From the NCBI RefSeq assembly GCF_023703085.1, contig NZ_JAMQJY010000001.1:1860001-1924000 (forward strand): a DNA stretch of 64,000 bases, read 5' to 3'. Each line of letters begins with the position of its first letter. Position 1 is the stretch's first letter. Below are positions 7,236 to 17,902 of this stretch, piece after piece. The translations under genes were made by a program, and so were the position numbers. The notes below the pieces were generated by a model that was not told the DNA's origin, ran no database searches, and saw only the letters and a list, made by a program, of their open reading frames with translations. The DNA is from Alkalicoccobacillus plakortidis (lineage in GTDB: Bacteria; Bacillota; Bacilli; Bacillales; Bacillaceae_D).

Positions 7236-9869
7236 AAACCATCTTACGTTTTAAATGGGGCGTTGCCTCAGCATTAGTTTTATTAGCAGCTTTATTATTT
7301 TTAACCGCACCACCACTAAGTGATTTAGTTGAAGAGAAAGGCTCCGTTCAATTAGCCGATACATTTAGCTCCAGTCAAGCTGCTGCTATTCTTGACGCAG
7401 CCGGTGAAAATGAACAAACCATAAGTGTTGTTGTGGAGTTTGACGATTCGTTAAACGGAAATGAGGATGCGGTCCAATCGTTAATTGATGAAATTGAGTC
7501 GCGTTCGTACGATGCTGATATTGACGTATTATCCCTGTTTGAATCCGATGAAATTCGGGATCAGGTTGTCTCAGAGGATGAAAGTGTTGCATTAATTCCG
7601 ATCACGGTTGATGGTACAGATGATGATGTCATTGCTATCGGTGATGACTTAAAAGATTTAACTATCGACAACGGAAGTGTCTATGTAACGGGTGAAGCGC
7701 TACTTAATCATGATGTAGATGTGACTTCTCAAGAAGGATTAGCTAAAACAGAGATTATCACGGTTATTTTAATTTTTGTTTTATTACTTGTTGTCTTTAG
7801 AGCAGTTGTTACACCATTGGTGCCTTTACTATCTGTTGGGATCACCTATCTTATCAGTCAATCAGTAGTGGCCTTTTTAGCTGATTGGTTTGATTTTCCG
7901 ATCTCGAATTATACGCAAATCTTTTTAGTGGCCGTGTTATTTGGAATTGGAACGGACTATTGTATCCTGCTCCTTAGTCGTTATAAAGAAGAACTAGCAG
8001 CTTGGACACGATACCCAGACAGCAATTCTGAACACGTATCGCACTGCTGGAAAAACACTTTTCTTTAGTGGTTTAGCTGTATTCATTGGCTTTGCTGCGA
8101 TTGGTTTTGCGGACTTTAAAATCTATCAATCTGCTGTTGGTGTAGCCGTTGGGATTGCGGTTCTTTTACTTGTTTTATATACATTTGTTCCATTTTTGAT
8201 GGCTGTCATGAAGCAGAAACTTTTCTGGCCATCTAAAAAAGTTGGTTCTCATGCTGATAATAAGCTATGGGGATTCCTTGGAAAACTATCTATTTTTAGA
8301 CCCGTTGTTTCTTTAATCGTTGTAGCGATTATTACGGTTCCTTTTCTAGTAATCTATAATAATGACATCTCATTTAATAATGTGGATGAAATTAGTGCAG
8401 ATGCTGATTCTGTTCAAGGACTACGTGTCATTGAAACTGGCTTCGGAATCGGAAATGCACTGCCGGTTCAAGTGGTTATAGATAGTGATGAGGAGATTGT
8501 AACTCCAGAAATTCTTGCCAACATCGAAGCTTTGTCTCGATATATTGCTTGGATGGATGAGGTAGATAAGGTCATTGGAATTACTCGTCCTGCTGGCGAA
8601 GAACTCGATGACCTTTATATTGATAATCAATTAGCACAACTAGGTGAGGGCTTAGATGAGGCTGTGGATGGAACTACTGAGCTTGAAGAAGGATTAACTC
8701 AGATTTCCGATCAATTACGCCAAATTAGTGGTCAGGTCTCAGGTAGTGCCTCTACTGAGTCTACAGGTTCACTCGGGGAAGCCGCTGATGGGATTGATCA
8801 GATCAACGAACAATTAGGTGGCGTTTCGCAACAACTGCAACAAACGCAAGATGTTCAGACCGCTGCCCAGCAGTTGGCAGGCATACAGCAAGGACTTTCT
8901 CAAATTAGTGCTGGACTGTCTGAGGGTGCTACCGAACTTGAAGGCGCAAGCGCCCAGGTTGGAGAGCTCTCTAGTGGCTTAGGTCAGCTTGCTGATGGCG
9001 TAGATGAAATAACGGAAGGAATAACGGAGCTTAGAGAAGGTCTTACAGAATCAGCTGATTTCGCTAATAAAGTAGCTGCCGCTGACTATGTTCGAGGAAC
9101 TGGTGTCTATATTCCGGATGATCTTTTAGAGAACGATGATTTTCAAGAAGTGATCGACATGTACACGTTCGCAGGTGGTCAGGGACTGTCGCTTGACGTC
9201 AACTTAAAAGCAGATCCTTATTCCATAGAGGGAATTGATGCAACTCGAGAAATTAAAACAGCTGTGACACAGTTTGTACAGGGCACACCACTTCAAGACA
9301 TGAGTATTGAATTTGCCGGTGTCTCTAGTTTAAATAGTGACTTAGAAGAAGTATCATCTGCTGATTTCACCAGAACCGTCATGATTATCATGGTTGGACT
9401 ATTTATTACGTTGATGATTCTGCTTCGCTCTTGGACACAGCCAATTGTCATCATTGCCGGTCTCTTGCTTTCCTACTATACGTCATTAGGAATTGCAGAA
9501 TTAGTCTTTGTTCATATTATGGGTTATTCCGGACTTAGTTGGGCTGTACCATTCTTTGGTTTTGTTATGTTAATCGCCCTTGGTGTCGATTATTCAATTT
9601 TCTTATTTGATCGTTATCAGGAAGAGAAAAAATTAGGCGTACGAGAAGGCTTAATGAAATCAATGGTTAAAATGGGATCTGTCATTATTACAGCTGCCAT
9701 TATCCTCTCTGGAACATTTGGTGCGATGATGCCTTCTGGCGTTTTATCGCTTATGCAGATTGGAACAGTTGTGGTGAGTGGCCTCATGCTATTTGGTCTT
9801 GTCATTCTTCCATTGTTTATCCCTGCTGTCATTAGTTTGGGAGAGTCAAAGGATCAAACAAAAGAATAA
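7232..9869 (+). pseudogene. MMPL/RND-family exporter (YdgH-like), frame broken by GCTTGG at 8000
   Basis: Two ORFs (7232-8068 and one resuming from about 8004) form a single MMPL transporter. The first frame runs to RYKEELAAWTRYP; removing one T from GCTTGG (8000-8005) gives RYKEELAAGHDTQTAILNTYR and continues to 9869. The corrected length is 878 aa, matching B. subtilis YdgH (885). Layout: TM1, an extracytoplasmic loop, TM segments with GIGTDYCILLLSRY, then a second TM and a long glycine/glutamine-rich coiled extracytoplasmic stretch (8640-9060, ELEEGLTQISDQL-type heptads), and C-terminal TMs with GVDYSIFLFDRYQEE. Probably exports lipids or drugs. The break is likely an artefact (see findings). 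Confidence 0.85.
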
Positions 9870-9872
9870 CGC

Positions 9873-9911
9873 AAAAAAACCAGTGGGCAATATAAGCTCA
9901 CTGGTTTTTTT
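9873..9911 (+). terminator. Bidirectional terminator after the MMPL gene
   Basis: Stem AACCAGTG / CACTGGTT with A- and T-runs on both sides, serving the MMPL gene (+) and the convergent gene at 9916 (-). Confidence 0.85.
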
Positions 9912-9915
9912 ATTG

Positions 9916-10251
9916 TTACATCATTGTTTCGCCGAAAAATACAGCGATTAGAATAATGAGTATAAAATAGCCAGCAAAAAATAAAATCATAAGACTTTGT
10001 AACACGATACTAATAATAGCTAAAACTTTTGTAACTCCTTTAATACGAGCATAACCAGGATGGTCAACATCCTTAATCCACTTTAACGCAATAATAGATA
10101 AAATAAATCCAACAATGGCAATCGGCATCGTTCCAATGACTATAATTAGAGCGCCTAACACAGTTGTACTTTGTTGCTGCTCTGTTAAAGGAGAACCCTC
10201 CTCGTACTCTACGTCTTTGCTATCCGATTCAATTTCGTCATATTGAGACAT
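9916..10251 (-). CDS. Small two-TM membrane protein (DUF4190-like)
   Basis: 111 aa. An acidic cytoplasmic N-terminus (MSQYDEIESDSKDVEYEEGS) is followed by two hydrophobic segments (about 30-55 and 78-108) separated by a short KWIKDVDHPGYARIKG loop. The TM-loop-TM plan, with a Gly-rich first helix, resembles DUF4190-type proteins; function unknown. It lies 21 bp after the Ser/Arg-rich gene on the same strand and is probably cotranscribed with it. Confidence 0.7.
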   Translation of the reverse strand: MSQYDEIESDSKDVEYEEGSPLTEQQQSTTVLGALIIVIGTMPIAIVGFILSIIALKWIKDVDHPGYARIKGVTKVLAIISIVLQSLMILFFAGYFILIILIAVFFGETMM

Positions 10252-10272
10252 GTCAACAATCTTCCTTTACAT

Positions 10273-10626
10273 CTAATTTTGTGTCTGCAGATAAAAATAG
10301 GCAACAACTACAATAGCTGCGATAATCGCCAAAATGACTAATGTGCAGCCACAGCCCATGCCTCCGCCTCTTCGATGGTGGCGATCATACGGGTCATTCC
10401 TGTATCCACCATATCCTCTATTTCCTCCAAAAAAACCGCCTCCCGAGTTTTTACTGCCTCCGGTGGTTATTCGTTTTGATCCTCTTGATGAAGGACGACT
10501 CGAAGATGGACGCCTATTTGATGATCCCCTGCTTGACGACCCTCTGCTTGACGATCCCCTGCTCGAAGAACCTCTACTTGATGAACTTCTACTTGATGAG
10601 CCTCTTCCTGATGACCTTCTCGACAT
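10273..10626 (-). CDS. Ser/Arg/Gly-repeat protein with C-terminal membrane anchor
   Basis: 117 aa from ATG 10626, which has GAGGTG six bases upstream; the longer GTG form at 10635 sits on that Shine-Dalgarno. Residues 1-55 are repeats of SSRGS and related units, strongly basic and disordered. A glycine/tyrosine-rich linker (GGFFGGNRGYGGYRND) follows, then one TM helix (about 93-112, CTLVILAIIAAIVVVAYFYL). The RS/RGG-like tail may bind nucleic acid, lipid teichoic polymers or cell wall; this is speculation. The repeats are nearly identical at DNA level, so length variation between strains is likely. Confidence 0.7.
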   Translation of the reverse strand: MSRRSSGRGSSSRSSSSRGSSSRGSSSRGSSSRGSSNRRPSSSRPSSRGSKRITTGGSKNSGGGFFGGNRGYGGYRNDPYDRHHRRGGGMGCGCTLVILAIIAAIVVVAYFYLQTQN

Positions 10627-10802
10627 TGTATTCACCTCAACTTATAATTTTTCACATTTTCCTCACTTTTGTTTTATAGACTATTTTTTACTAATCAAAA
10701 CCTCTTTTACATACTTTTTAAAAGATATTTCTACTTTTTTCCTGCTGTTGTCTTACTTTATGTACGAATTTTGTCTTCTTTTGGTTTCATATAACTTCAT
10801 CT

Positions 10803-11402
10803 CTATTCATATAGACCATTTATATACATATCGGTAATGGTGTTAATGACAACATCTAGATCGTCTTTTTCTTTCGAGCAAACAAACTCCCACATAAACA
10901 TTTCATTCGTATAAAACCATGACTTCGCAGCGTAGTGTGGATTGATGTCTTTTGCTACTAAGCCTTGAGTTTGAGCGTAAGTAATGTCATTAGTGATCCC
11001 TTCAATAAAACGTAAGCGAATACTGGTCCACTGGTCCTCCACTGCATTGGAATATCCGATTGCCTCTTTTATAACCTGCATAAGTGATTTGTAGCTTATC
11101 GCAAGGCTAAGAAATTCCTTTGTTTGATACACGATTAACTCCTTTGCTTCTTCCTTAGTTGAAGGTTCAAACGATAACTCAGAAACCTGATAAAAAAAGT
11201 TCATCATTGTTTGCATCAATTCAATTAATAGTTCATCTTTATTTTTAAAATAGACATACGCCGTTCCATACCCAGTCTCTGCTTTTTTGATTATCTGAGC
11301 AATGGTTGTTTTTTGAAAGCCTTGTTCTAAAAAAATGGCTTCTCCTGCTTTTACTAATCTCTCTCTTGTTTCGATCGCTTTTTGTTTCCTTGATGAAGCC
11401 AT
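10803..11402 (-). CDS. TetR/AcrR-family regulator divergent from kynUBA
   Basis: 199 aa from ATG 11402 (GGAGGAAG five bases upstream). N-terminal TetR helix-turn-helix at about 8-55 (ETRERLVKAGEAIFLEQGFQKTTIAQIIKKAETGYGTAYVYFKNKDELL), with a divergent effector domain after it. Divergently transcribed from the kynurenine operon with 106 bp between the starts, so it is a good candidate regulator of kynUBA, its own gene, or both. The ligand is unknown; a tryptophan-pathway metabolite would fit the context. Confidence 0.85.
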   Translation of the reverse strand: MASSRKQKAIETRERLVKAGEAIFLEQGFQKTTIAQIIKKAETGYGTAYVYFKNKDELLIELMQTMMNFFYQVSELSFEPSTKEEAKELIVYQTKEFLSLAISYKSLMQVIKEAIGYSNAVEDQWTSIRLRFIEGITNDITYAQTQGLVAKDINPHYAAKSWFYTNEMFMWEFVCSKEKDDLDVVINTITDMYINGLYE

Positions 11403-11423
11403 AGTATCTTCCTCCAATTTTCG

Positions 11424-11466
11424 ATGACACGATGTCATTGACACTAGATCAGTTCGGTGATAACTT
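11424..11466 (+). promoter_or_regulatory. TetR-type palindrome and putative kyn promoter
   Basis: ATGACA-CGA-TGTCAT (11424-11438) is a perfect interrupted palindrome. It abuts TTGACA at 11438-11443, followed 17 bp later by a weak -10 (TAACTT, 11461). A repressor bound here would cover the -35 of kynUBA. Confidence 0.5.
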
Positions 11467-11508
11467 TAGCATTATCATTCAGAAAATTCAATTAGAGGAG
11501 AATGTTAT

Positions 11509-12788
11509 GTGTCTACCATCACCGATTTTTCAAAAGAATACGCTCGGAAGCTCGATCAAAAGGATACCTTAGGCTCATTCCGTTCTGAATTCTATCTTCA
11601 AGATACAATCTATCTAGATGGAAATTCATTAGGATTGTTATCAAAACGAGCTGAATCCACTCTCCTTAAAACAGTAGAAGCTTGGAAAACACTTGGCATT
11701 GATGGGTGGACCAATGGTGAGCATCCTTGGTTCTACATGTCTGAAAATCTAGGACATCAGCTTGCCCCTTTGATTGGAGCAGATCCCGATGAAGTGGTTG
11801 TAACAGGTTCTACCACAACAAACTTACACCAAGCTTATTTCATCTTTTTATAAACCAACTGCCAAGCGTTACAAAATTGTAGCGGATGACGTAACGTTTC
11901 CTTCTGACATCTATGCCCTGCAAAGCCAAGTCAAATTAAAAGGGTATCAACCAGAAGACGCGCTGATAAAAGTTAAAAACACAGAAGGACGTTTACTTGA
12001 GGAGGATATTATCGCTGCTATGCAGGAGGATGTTGCGATTGTTGTTCTTTCAAGTGTGCTTTACCGAACAGGTCAACTTCTTAATATAGAGAAATTAACA
12101 GCTGAGGCACATAAACGAGGCATATTAATTGGATTTGATCTCTGTCATTCAGCTTGGCTCTGTAGAGCATACTTTGTCAGACTCAGATGTAGACTTTGCC
12201 TTTTGGTGTACGTATAAACATTTAAATGGTGGTCCAGGTGCAGTTGGGGCAATCTATGTAAATAAGCGTCACTTTGGCACTGAACCCGGTCTTGCTGGTT
12301 GGTTCAGCTCTAAAAAAGAAACTCAATTTGATATGTCCCATACATTAACAGCTGATGACCATGCAGGAGCTTTTGAAATTGGTACTCCTCATATCTTAAG
12401 CATGGCTCCATTAATTGGGTCGCTTGAATTATTTCATGAAGCGGGGATCAAAAGGGTTCGTGAAAAATCATTAGCATTGACTTCTTATCTAATGGCACTA
12501 CTAGAGCATGAGCTTCCAGATGAGGGATTTGTGATCCGTAATCCTCGAGTAGACGAGGAACGTGGCGGTCATATTTTATTAAAACACCCTGATGCAGCAC
12601 GTATTTGCAAGGCCTTAAAAGCAAACAAGGTCATTCCAGACTTTCGAGCGCCAAGCTATATTAGGCTAGGACCAGTGGCGCTATATAACTCGTTTGAAGA
12701 CATTTGGAATACCGTGCAGATCCTTAAGACAATTATGCTTGAGAAGCAGTTTAAACAATTCGCAAATACACGTGATGTCATTGCATAG
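11509..12788 (+). pseudogene. kynU: Kynureninase, frame broken at 11829 and 12152
   Basis: Cleaves kynurenine to anthranilate and alanine (PLP enzyme). GTG start at 11509 with GAGGAG eight bases upstream. Three ORF pieces join into one 425-aa protein if one base is removed from CCAAGC (11829-11834; restores [20 protein letters not shown]) and one from GCTTGG (12152-12157; restores [21 protein letters not shown]). The PLP-lysine motif [12 protein letters not shown] is intact in the last piece. First gene of kynU-kynB-kynA; 11 bp before kynB. Both breaks are the same GCTGG to GCTTGG change seen elsewhere, so the gene may be functional in the cell. Confidence 0.9.
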
Positions 12789-12799
12789 GAGGACAACTA

Positions 12800-13435
12800 A
12801 TGAGTTGGATCGATATATCACAACCACTTAATCATCAAATTGCAGGTTGGCCAGGAGATACACGCTTTGCATATAAAGTAGAGTACAGCAAAAAGGATAC
12901 CGGCTCCGTTAACATTGGTAAGATCACAATGAGCCTTCATACAGGAACCCACATCGACGCTCCCTATCACTTTGATGAGTCTGGAGCTCGTGTCGATGAA
13001 CTTGACGTTAACCTCTATATCGGTCCATGCCAAGTCATTGATGTTTCAGAGTTCCAAGAGATTACAGCAGACCTTTTATCACATTTCACAATAAACAAAT
13101 CAAGTCGCTTACTGCTTAAAACAGCATTACCAAATGACCCAACTATTTTTCCAGACGTATTCCCTTTATTGACGATTAAAGCGATCGATTATTTGAAGGA
13201 TCAAGGTATCAAGCTTCTAGGAGTTGATACACCTTCAGTTGACTTACCAGATAGTAAACAGCTTCCCATCCATCATCACCTCCACCAATCCGGCATTCAC
13301 ATTTTAGAAAATGTCATGCTTGATCATGTGGAACCAGGAGATTATGAACTAAGCGCGTTGCCATTAGCTATATCGGATGCAGATGGTAGTCCTGTCAGGG
13401 CTGTTATTCGTCCACTAAAAGGAGACTCACTATGA
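12800..13435 (+). CDS. kynB: Kynurenine formamidase (arylformamidase)
   Basis: 211 aa, the bacterial KynB cyclase-like fold. The metal-binding motif [12 protein letters not shown] lies at about 48-59, and [12 protein letters not shown] at about 140 is also typical. Hydrolyses N-formylkynurenine to kynurenine, linking the KynA and KynU reactions. ATG start with AGGAGGAC upstream; its last codons overlap kynA by 4 nt (ATGA). Confidence 0.93.
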   Translation: MSWIDISQPLNHQIAGWPGDTRFAYKVEYSKKDTGSVNIGKITMSLHTGTHIDAPYHFDESGARVDELDVNLYIGPCQVIDVSEFQEITADLLSHFTINKSSRLLLKTALPNDPTIFPDVFPLLTIKAIDYLKDQGIKLLGVDTPSVDLPDSKQLPIHHHLHQSGIHILENVMLDHVEPGDYELSALPLAISDADGSPVRAVIRPLKGDSL

Positions 13436-14265
13436 CTGGTACAACTGAAAATGAGAAACAGATTGAAGTCGATTTCAAAGATAAAATGACCTACGGTGAA
13501 TACCTAAGTCTGGACCGCATCTTAAGCAGTCAAAACAGACTCTCTGACCATCATGATGAGATGCTTTTTATTGTGATTCACCAAGTGAGTGAGCTGTGGA
13601 TGAAGCTTACTTTACATGAATTACATGCAGCAATTGAAGCAATAAAAGCAAATGAAATGGATGTCAGCTTTAAAAAACTAGCACGCGTTTCACAAATTCA
13701 GGTTCAAATTATTCAAGCGTGGGACGTATTATCTACACTCACTCCAAGTGAATATTCAGAGTTCAGAGACAGCCTCGGCTCAGCATCTGGTTTCCAGTCC
13801 TATCAGTATCGAATGATTGAGTTCGCCCTTGGCTATAAGACCCCACATGTATTAAAAATCTATGAAAAAGATCCTGCTCTTTTAGCAAAGCTTGAGGAAG
13901 CGTATCAGACTACTAGTCTGTATGATACCGCTATTAGCCAACTGCACAAGGCCGGATTCAACATATCTGATGAGATTCTAAATCGGGATCAAACCAAACC
14001 ATACGTTGCGGATCAAACAGTGCTCGAAGCCTGGAAAGTCGTCTACCGCGACACCGAAACCTACTGGGAGCTCTATCAACTCGCAGAAAAATTAGTCGAC
14101 ATTGAAGACCGATTACAGCAATGGCGCTTTCGCCACATGAAAACGGTTGAACGAATTATCGGTTTTAAAATGGGAACTGGCGGCTCATCCGGAGTGAACT
14201 ACTTAAAAAAAGTGCTAGATCAAACATTCTTTCCTGAGCTTTGGCAATTGCGTACTGAGCTTTAG
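13432..14265 (+). CDS. kynA: Tryptophan 2,3-dioxygenase
   Basis: 277 aa, standard for bacterial heme TDO. It has [28 protein letters not shown] near residues 30-60, containing the conserved distal-pocket His and the HQxxELW motif, and the C-terminal [30 protein letters not shown] signature. Oxidises L-tryptophan to N-formylkynurenine, the first step of the pathway. Overlaps kynB by 4 nt. No clear terminator follows; the 41-bp array 2 begins about 25 bp downstream. Confidence 0.95.
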   Translation: MTGTTENEKQIEVDFKDKMTYGEYLSLDRILSSQNRLSDHHDEMLFIVIHQVSELWMKLTLHELHAAIEAIKANEMDVSFKKLARVSQIQVQIIQAWDVLSTLTPSEYSEFRDSLGSASGFQSYQYRMIEFALGYKTPHVLKIYEKDPALLAKLEEAYQTTSLYDTAISQLHKAGFNISDEILNRDQTKPYVADQTVLEAWKVVYRDTETYWELYQLAEKLVDIEDRLQQWRFRHMKTVERIIGFKMGTGGSSGVNYLKKVLDQTFFPELWQLRTEL

Positions 14266-14289
14266 TAGGTGGTGAGTGGAGCTTGGAGG

Positions 14290-15180
14290 GGTGGACCAAG
14301 ACGAAAGGTGCTTGGACAAAGAGCATTTGGTGCGGGATCAAGCGGGGTTGATTAGGTACCAAGAGCGGTGCGCTGATATCAAGAAGGATTAGCTCCTTGC
14401 CAAGATGGTGCTCGCCTTTATCAAGATGCAGGCTCCCTCTCCAAGTCCTTTCCCGCTTTTACCAAGATCCCCTCCTCTTCTCCAAGATCGATTCCACTCT
14501 CACCAAGATCCCCGCCTCTTCTCCAAGATCGATTCCACTCTTACCAAGATCCGGGCTCACTCTCCAAGACCAATTCCACTCTTACCAAGATCCCCGCCTC
14601 TTCTCCAAGACCTTTCCCGCTCTTACCAAGATCCGACCTCCTTCTCCAAGATCGATTCCGCTCTTACCAAGATCCCCGCTTCTTCTCCAAGACCAATTCC
14701 ACTCTTACCAAGATCCCCGCCTCTTCTCCAAGATCGATTCTGCTCTTACCAAGATCCCCTCCTCTTCTCCAAGATCGATTCCACTCTCACCAAGATCCCC
14801 GCCTCTTCTCCAAGATCGATTCCACTCTTACCAAGATCCGGGCTCACTCTCCAAGACCAATTCCACTCTTACCAAGATCCCCGCCTCTTCTCCAAGACCT
14901 TTCCCGCTCTTACCAAGATCCGACCTCCTTCTCCAAGATCGATTCCGCTCTTACCAAGATCCCCGCTTCTTCTCCAAGACCAATTCCACTCTTACCAAGA
15001 CCTGTGCTCCTTCTCCAAGACCAATTCCACTCTTACCAAGACCTGTGCTTCTTCTCCAAAACCGATTCCGCTCTTACCAAGACCTGTGCTCCTTCTCCAA
15101 GACCAATTCCACTCTTACCAAGACCTGTGCTCCTTCTCCAAGACCTTTCCCACTCCTACCAAGCACAGAACTCCATTACC
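14290..15180. repeat. Array 2: 41-bp bipartite repeat, ACCAAGATC family
   Basis: About 20 units of ACCAAGATCC(N10) plus CCAAGATCG/CCAAGACC(N11); e.g. the ACCAAGATC core at 14461 recurs at 14502. The left part (14290-14400) is degenerate, the centre very regular. A block starting at 14471 is repeated almost perfectly from 14758, an offset of 287 bp = 7 x 41, a sign of unequal exchange. The array lies between kynA (+) and the terminator of araR (-). Two long overlapping ORFs here (up to 296 codons) are by-products of the stop-free repeat. Confidence 0.95.
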
Positions 15181-15223
15181 AAGACGCTGCTGTCCCCGCC
15201 TCAGCTTCACATCTACGTCAATC

Positions 15224-15250
15224 AAAAAAAAGCCCGCATCAGCGGACTTT
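15224..15250 (-). terminator. Terminator of araR
   Basis: Minus-strand stem AAGTCCGC / GCGGGCTT with 4-nt loop and eight T residues; it begins inside the araR stop region and abuts array 2. Confidence 0.8.
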
Positions 15251-16336
15251 TTTGGTTGAGTTTCTTTCAATGAGTTTTGGTGTATAGATAATTGGTTCGA
15301 TTGGTACGGTTTGTGGTGCTCGTTGGTTTTCGATTAAACGTATGATCATTTCTGCTGCTTGTTCACCCATTTTTTGTTTTGGGTGTTCAATTGATGTTAG
15401 TTTTACTTCTGTTGCAGTTGCGAGATAGGAATCGTCAAACCCGACGATTGAGATATCGTCTGGGACTTTCATTCCGTATGTGCGCAAGACGTCTAGTAAA
15501 CTAACCACAAGTTGATCGTTGTACGCAACAATTGCGGTTGGATTACGGTTTGGGTCTTGGATGATGCGTTCTAGTTCTTCTTTTGGTTTGCTTTGCTTTT
15601 CCTCGGAATCATAGTCAATGATATTTTCAGGTGAGATCGGGAGTTGGTGCGCACGGTGAGCTTTGATATAGCCTTTTTTGCGCTTGGCTCCTTGTCTGTC
15701 ATCTGTTTTGAAAAAGCCTATGATGTCTGTGTGTCCTTGTTTAATCAGGTGCTCCGTTTGAAGATATCCACCTTTTTCATCGTCAATAATTAGGCATAGT
15801 GGGTCTAACTCGTCATAAAATGCATTGATCATGACATAAGGTATGTTGGCGCGTTCAAGACTGAAATAGTAATTGATATTCGGATTTGAACGTGCACTTT
15901 TTGTTGGTTCAATAATCGCTGCATCTACGCCCAAAGACAAGATGCTTTCAAGTACTTTTTTTTCTGTTTCCACATTGTTATTCGTGCTGTACAAGCTTAC
16001 TTGGTATCCTTTTTCAGCAAGGAACGGTTCAGCACCACGAATAATGAGTGGGAAGATATAGTCAGAAATATAAGTTGTTATGATGGCAATATTCTTTCGA
16101 CTAATTGCAGTAGTCTTATCAAACGAACGATCGGCGCAATAGGTACCAGATCCTTGAGAGCGATAAAGCCAGCCGTCTTTTACTAAATCGCCAATCGCAA
16201 TTCGTACGGTATGGCGACTGACTCCAAATTCCTTCATAAACATGCTCTCAGAGCCAATTTTTTTGTGAGGAATGTAGGTTCCGTCTAAAATACGTGACTT
16301 TACCACTTCAATAATCTTGCTATATTTTGTCTGCAT
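15239..16336 (-). CDS. araR: AraR-type arabinose-operon repressor (GntR-LacI chimera)
   Basis: 365 aa. N-terminal GntR winged helix (about 1-70; FGVSRHTVRIAIGDLVKDGWLYRSQGSGTYC) is fused to a LacI/GalR-type sugar-binding domain (about 80-345; IAIITTYISDYIFPLIIRGAEPFL, ISIVGFDDSYLA). This architecture is diagnostic of B. subtilis AraR, which releases operators on binding arabinose. Immediately downstream of araDBA on the same strand, with a 71-bp gap carrying a possible operator half (CTTATACGAATAG near 16366). Confidence 0.92.
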   Translation of the reverse strand: MQTKYSKIIEVVKSRILDGTYIPHKKIGSESMFMKEFGVSRHTVRIAIGDLVKDGWLYRSQGSGTYCADRSFDKTTAISRKNIAIITTYISDYIFPLIIRGAEPFLAEKGYQVSLYSTNNNVETEKKVLESILSLGVDAAIIEPTKSARSNPNINYYFSLERANIPYVMINAFYDELDPLCLIIDDEKGGYLQTEHLIKQGHTDIIGFFKTDDRQGAKRKKGYIKAHRAHQLPISPENIIDYDSEEKQSKPKEELERIIQDPNRNPTAIVAYNDQLVVSLLDVLRTYGMKVPDDISIVGFDDSYLATATEVKLTSIEHPKQKMGEQAAEMIIRLIENQRAPQTVPIEPIIYTPKLIERNSTKKVR

Positions 16337-16407
16337 ATGGTTGACCTCAATTCTCTAGACACTTATACGAATAGGCTACCATACTTTAGTGCATGTAACA
16401 ATTTAGC

Positions 16408-17887
16408 TTAGCGACCTAGTTTATAAGCAAGGTCATTCCATCTAAGTTCATTCTCAATTCCTTGAATGGTCGTTTGATCGTTTATGAGCACAGCTTCTAT
16501 ACCAACAAGCTTTGCCCAATCCAGCATTTGTTCAGGTGTAATTTTGTAAGAAAGAACCGTATGATGAGCTCCACCCGCATGAATCCATGCTTCTGATGAT
16601 GTTTCGAGAGATGGCTTCGGCTTCCAGAGAACCTTTGCAACGGGTAAAAGCGGAGTGTCGTGCTCTGCCTTTACGGTTGTAACTTCATTCATAACCAAAC
16701 GGAAGCGATCTCCTAAATGGATGATGGATGCGACCATTGCGTCTCCTTCAATGCTGTTAAATACCATTCTCGTTGGATCTGATTTTCCACCAATTGATAG
16801 TGGATGAACTTCAATTTTCGGTTTCCCACTAGCAATCGTTGGGCACACCTCAAGCATATGCGAACCTAATATTAATTCATTTCCTTTTTCAAAGTGGTAC
16901 GTATAATCCTCCATAAAGGAAGTTTGTTCTCCATTAGCCATTACTTTCATCAAACGTAATAAGGCTGCTGTTTTCCAATCACCTTCTCCACCAAAGCCAT
17001 AGCCTTGCTGCATTAAGCGTTGTACTGCTAGACCAGGGAGCTGATCTAATCCATGTAATATATCAAAGTTTGTTGTAAATGCTCCAAAGTTCCCTTCATC
17101 AAGGAATCGTTTTAATCCTAGTTCGATGCGCGCTTGCTCTAAGATAGAATGTTTGCTTGCATTGGGATCGATATCGTACTGCTGCTCGTACTCTTCAAAT
17201 AATTGTCGTACCTCTTGTTCAGTGACCGATTGAACAACTTCTACCAGATCACCAATACCATAACCTTGAGTAGACCAAGCCAAATTTGATCTGCGCCTCA
17301 ACCTTATCCCCCTCAGTTACAGCCACCTCGTTCATATTGTCGCCAAAACGAGCGATGCGAATCGATTGGCCTTGAATAGCCGCAGCTGTTGTTTTCATCC
17401 ACGTTCCGATTCTCTCTTGAACGTGAGCATCTGCCCAATAACCCGCGACTACTTTTCGAGGAATTTTCATTCTTGAACCAATAAAGCCAAACTCACGATC
17501 CCCGTGTGCTGATTGATTTAAGTTCATAAAATCCATATCAATGGAGTCCCATGGTATCTCACGGTTAAATTGAGTATGCAAATGCAATAGTGGTTTTGTT
17601 AATAGACTTAATCCGCCTATCCACATTTTTGCTGGGGAGAACGTGTGCATCCACGTAATGAGGCCGGCACATTGTTCATCTGCATTCGCATCTGCACAAA
17701 GTCTTGTAATTCCGTCTGGTGTTGTTGCGACTTCTTTTAATTGAATAGAATACGAGATTGATTCACTTTCATTTAATGCGTTTACGATTTGGCGAGAATG
17801 GTCTTGGACCTGACGAATCGCCTCTTCTCCGTATAACGGCTGTCCACCTGTTACAAACCAATACTCCAATGTCTTTTGTTGTTTCAT
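16408..17887 (-). pseudogene. araA: L-arabinose isomerase, frame broken at 17275
   Basis: Converts L-arabinose to L-ribulose. Two ORFs (17249-17887 and 16408-17301) join at CCAAGC 17275-17280. Removing one base gives AQIKFGWSTQGYGIGDLVE across the junction and a 492-aa protein, near the 496 aa of B. subtilis AraA. ATG start at 17887 with GGAGGG upstream; 15 bp after araB. The C-terminal half (GEGDWKTAALLRLMK, HHTVLSYKI) is fully conserved in frame. Third gene of araD-araB-araA. Confidence 0.92.
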
Positions 17888-17902
17888 TTAAATCCCTCCA
17901 GG

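Noticed and set aside
10334..10837. Antisense ORFs opposite the Ser/Arg-repeat gene
   Set aside because: Mirror of the repeat; the minus-strand gene has a good ribosome-binding site and a sensible membrane anchor.
8000..12157. Programmed ribosomal frameshifting at GCTTGG
   Set aside because: The motif occurs on either strand relative to the coding sequence and in different codon phases, and affects unrelated metabolic genes; a translational signal would be strand- and phase-specific.
14397..15287. Long ORFs (up to 296 codons, two plus-strand frames) across array 2
   Set aside because: They are translations of a stop-free 41-bp repeat in shifted frames, without ribosome-binding sites or a recognisable domain; the two frames give the same peptides offset, as expected for a period not divisible by three.
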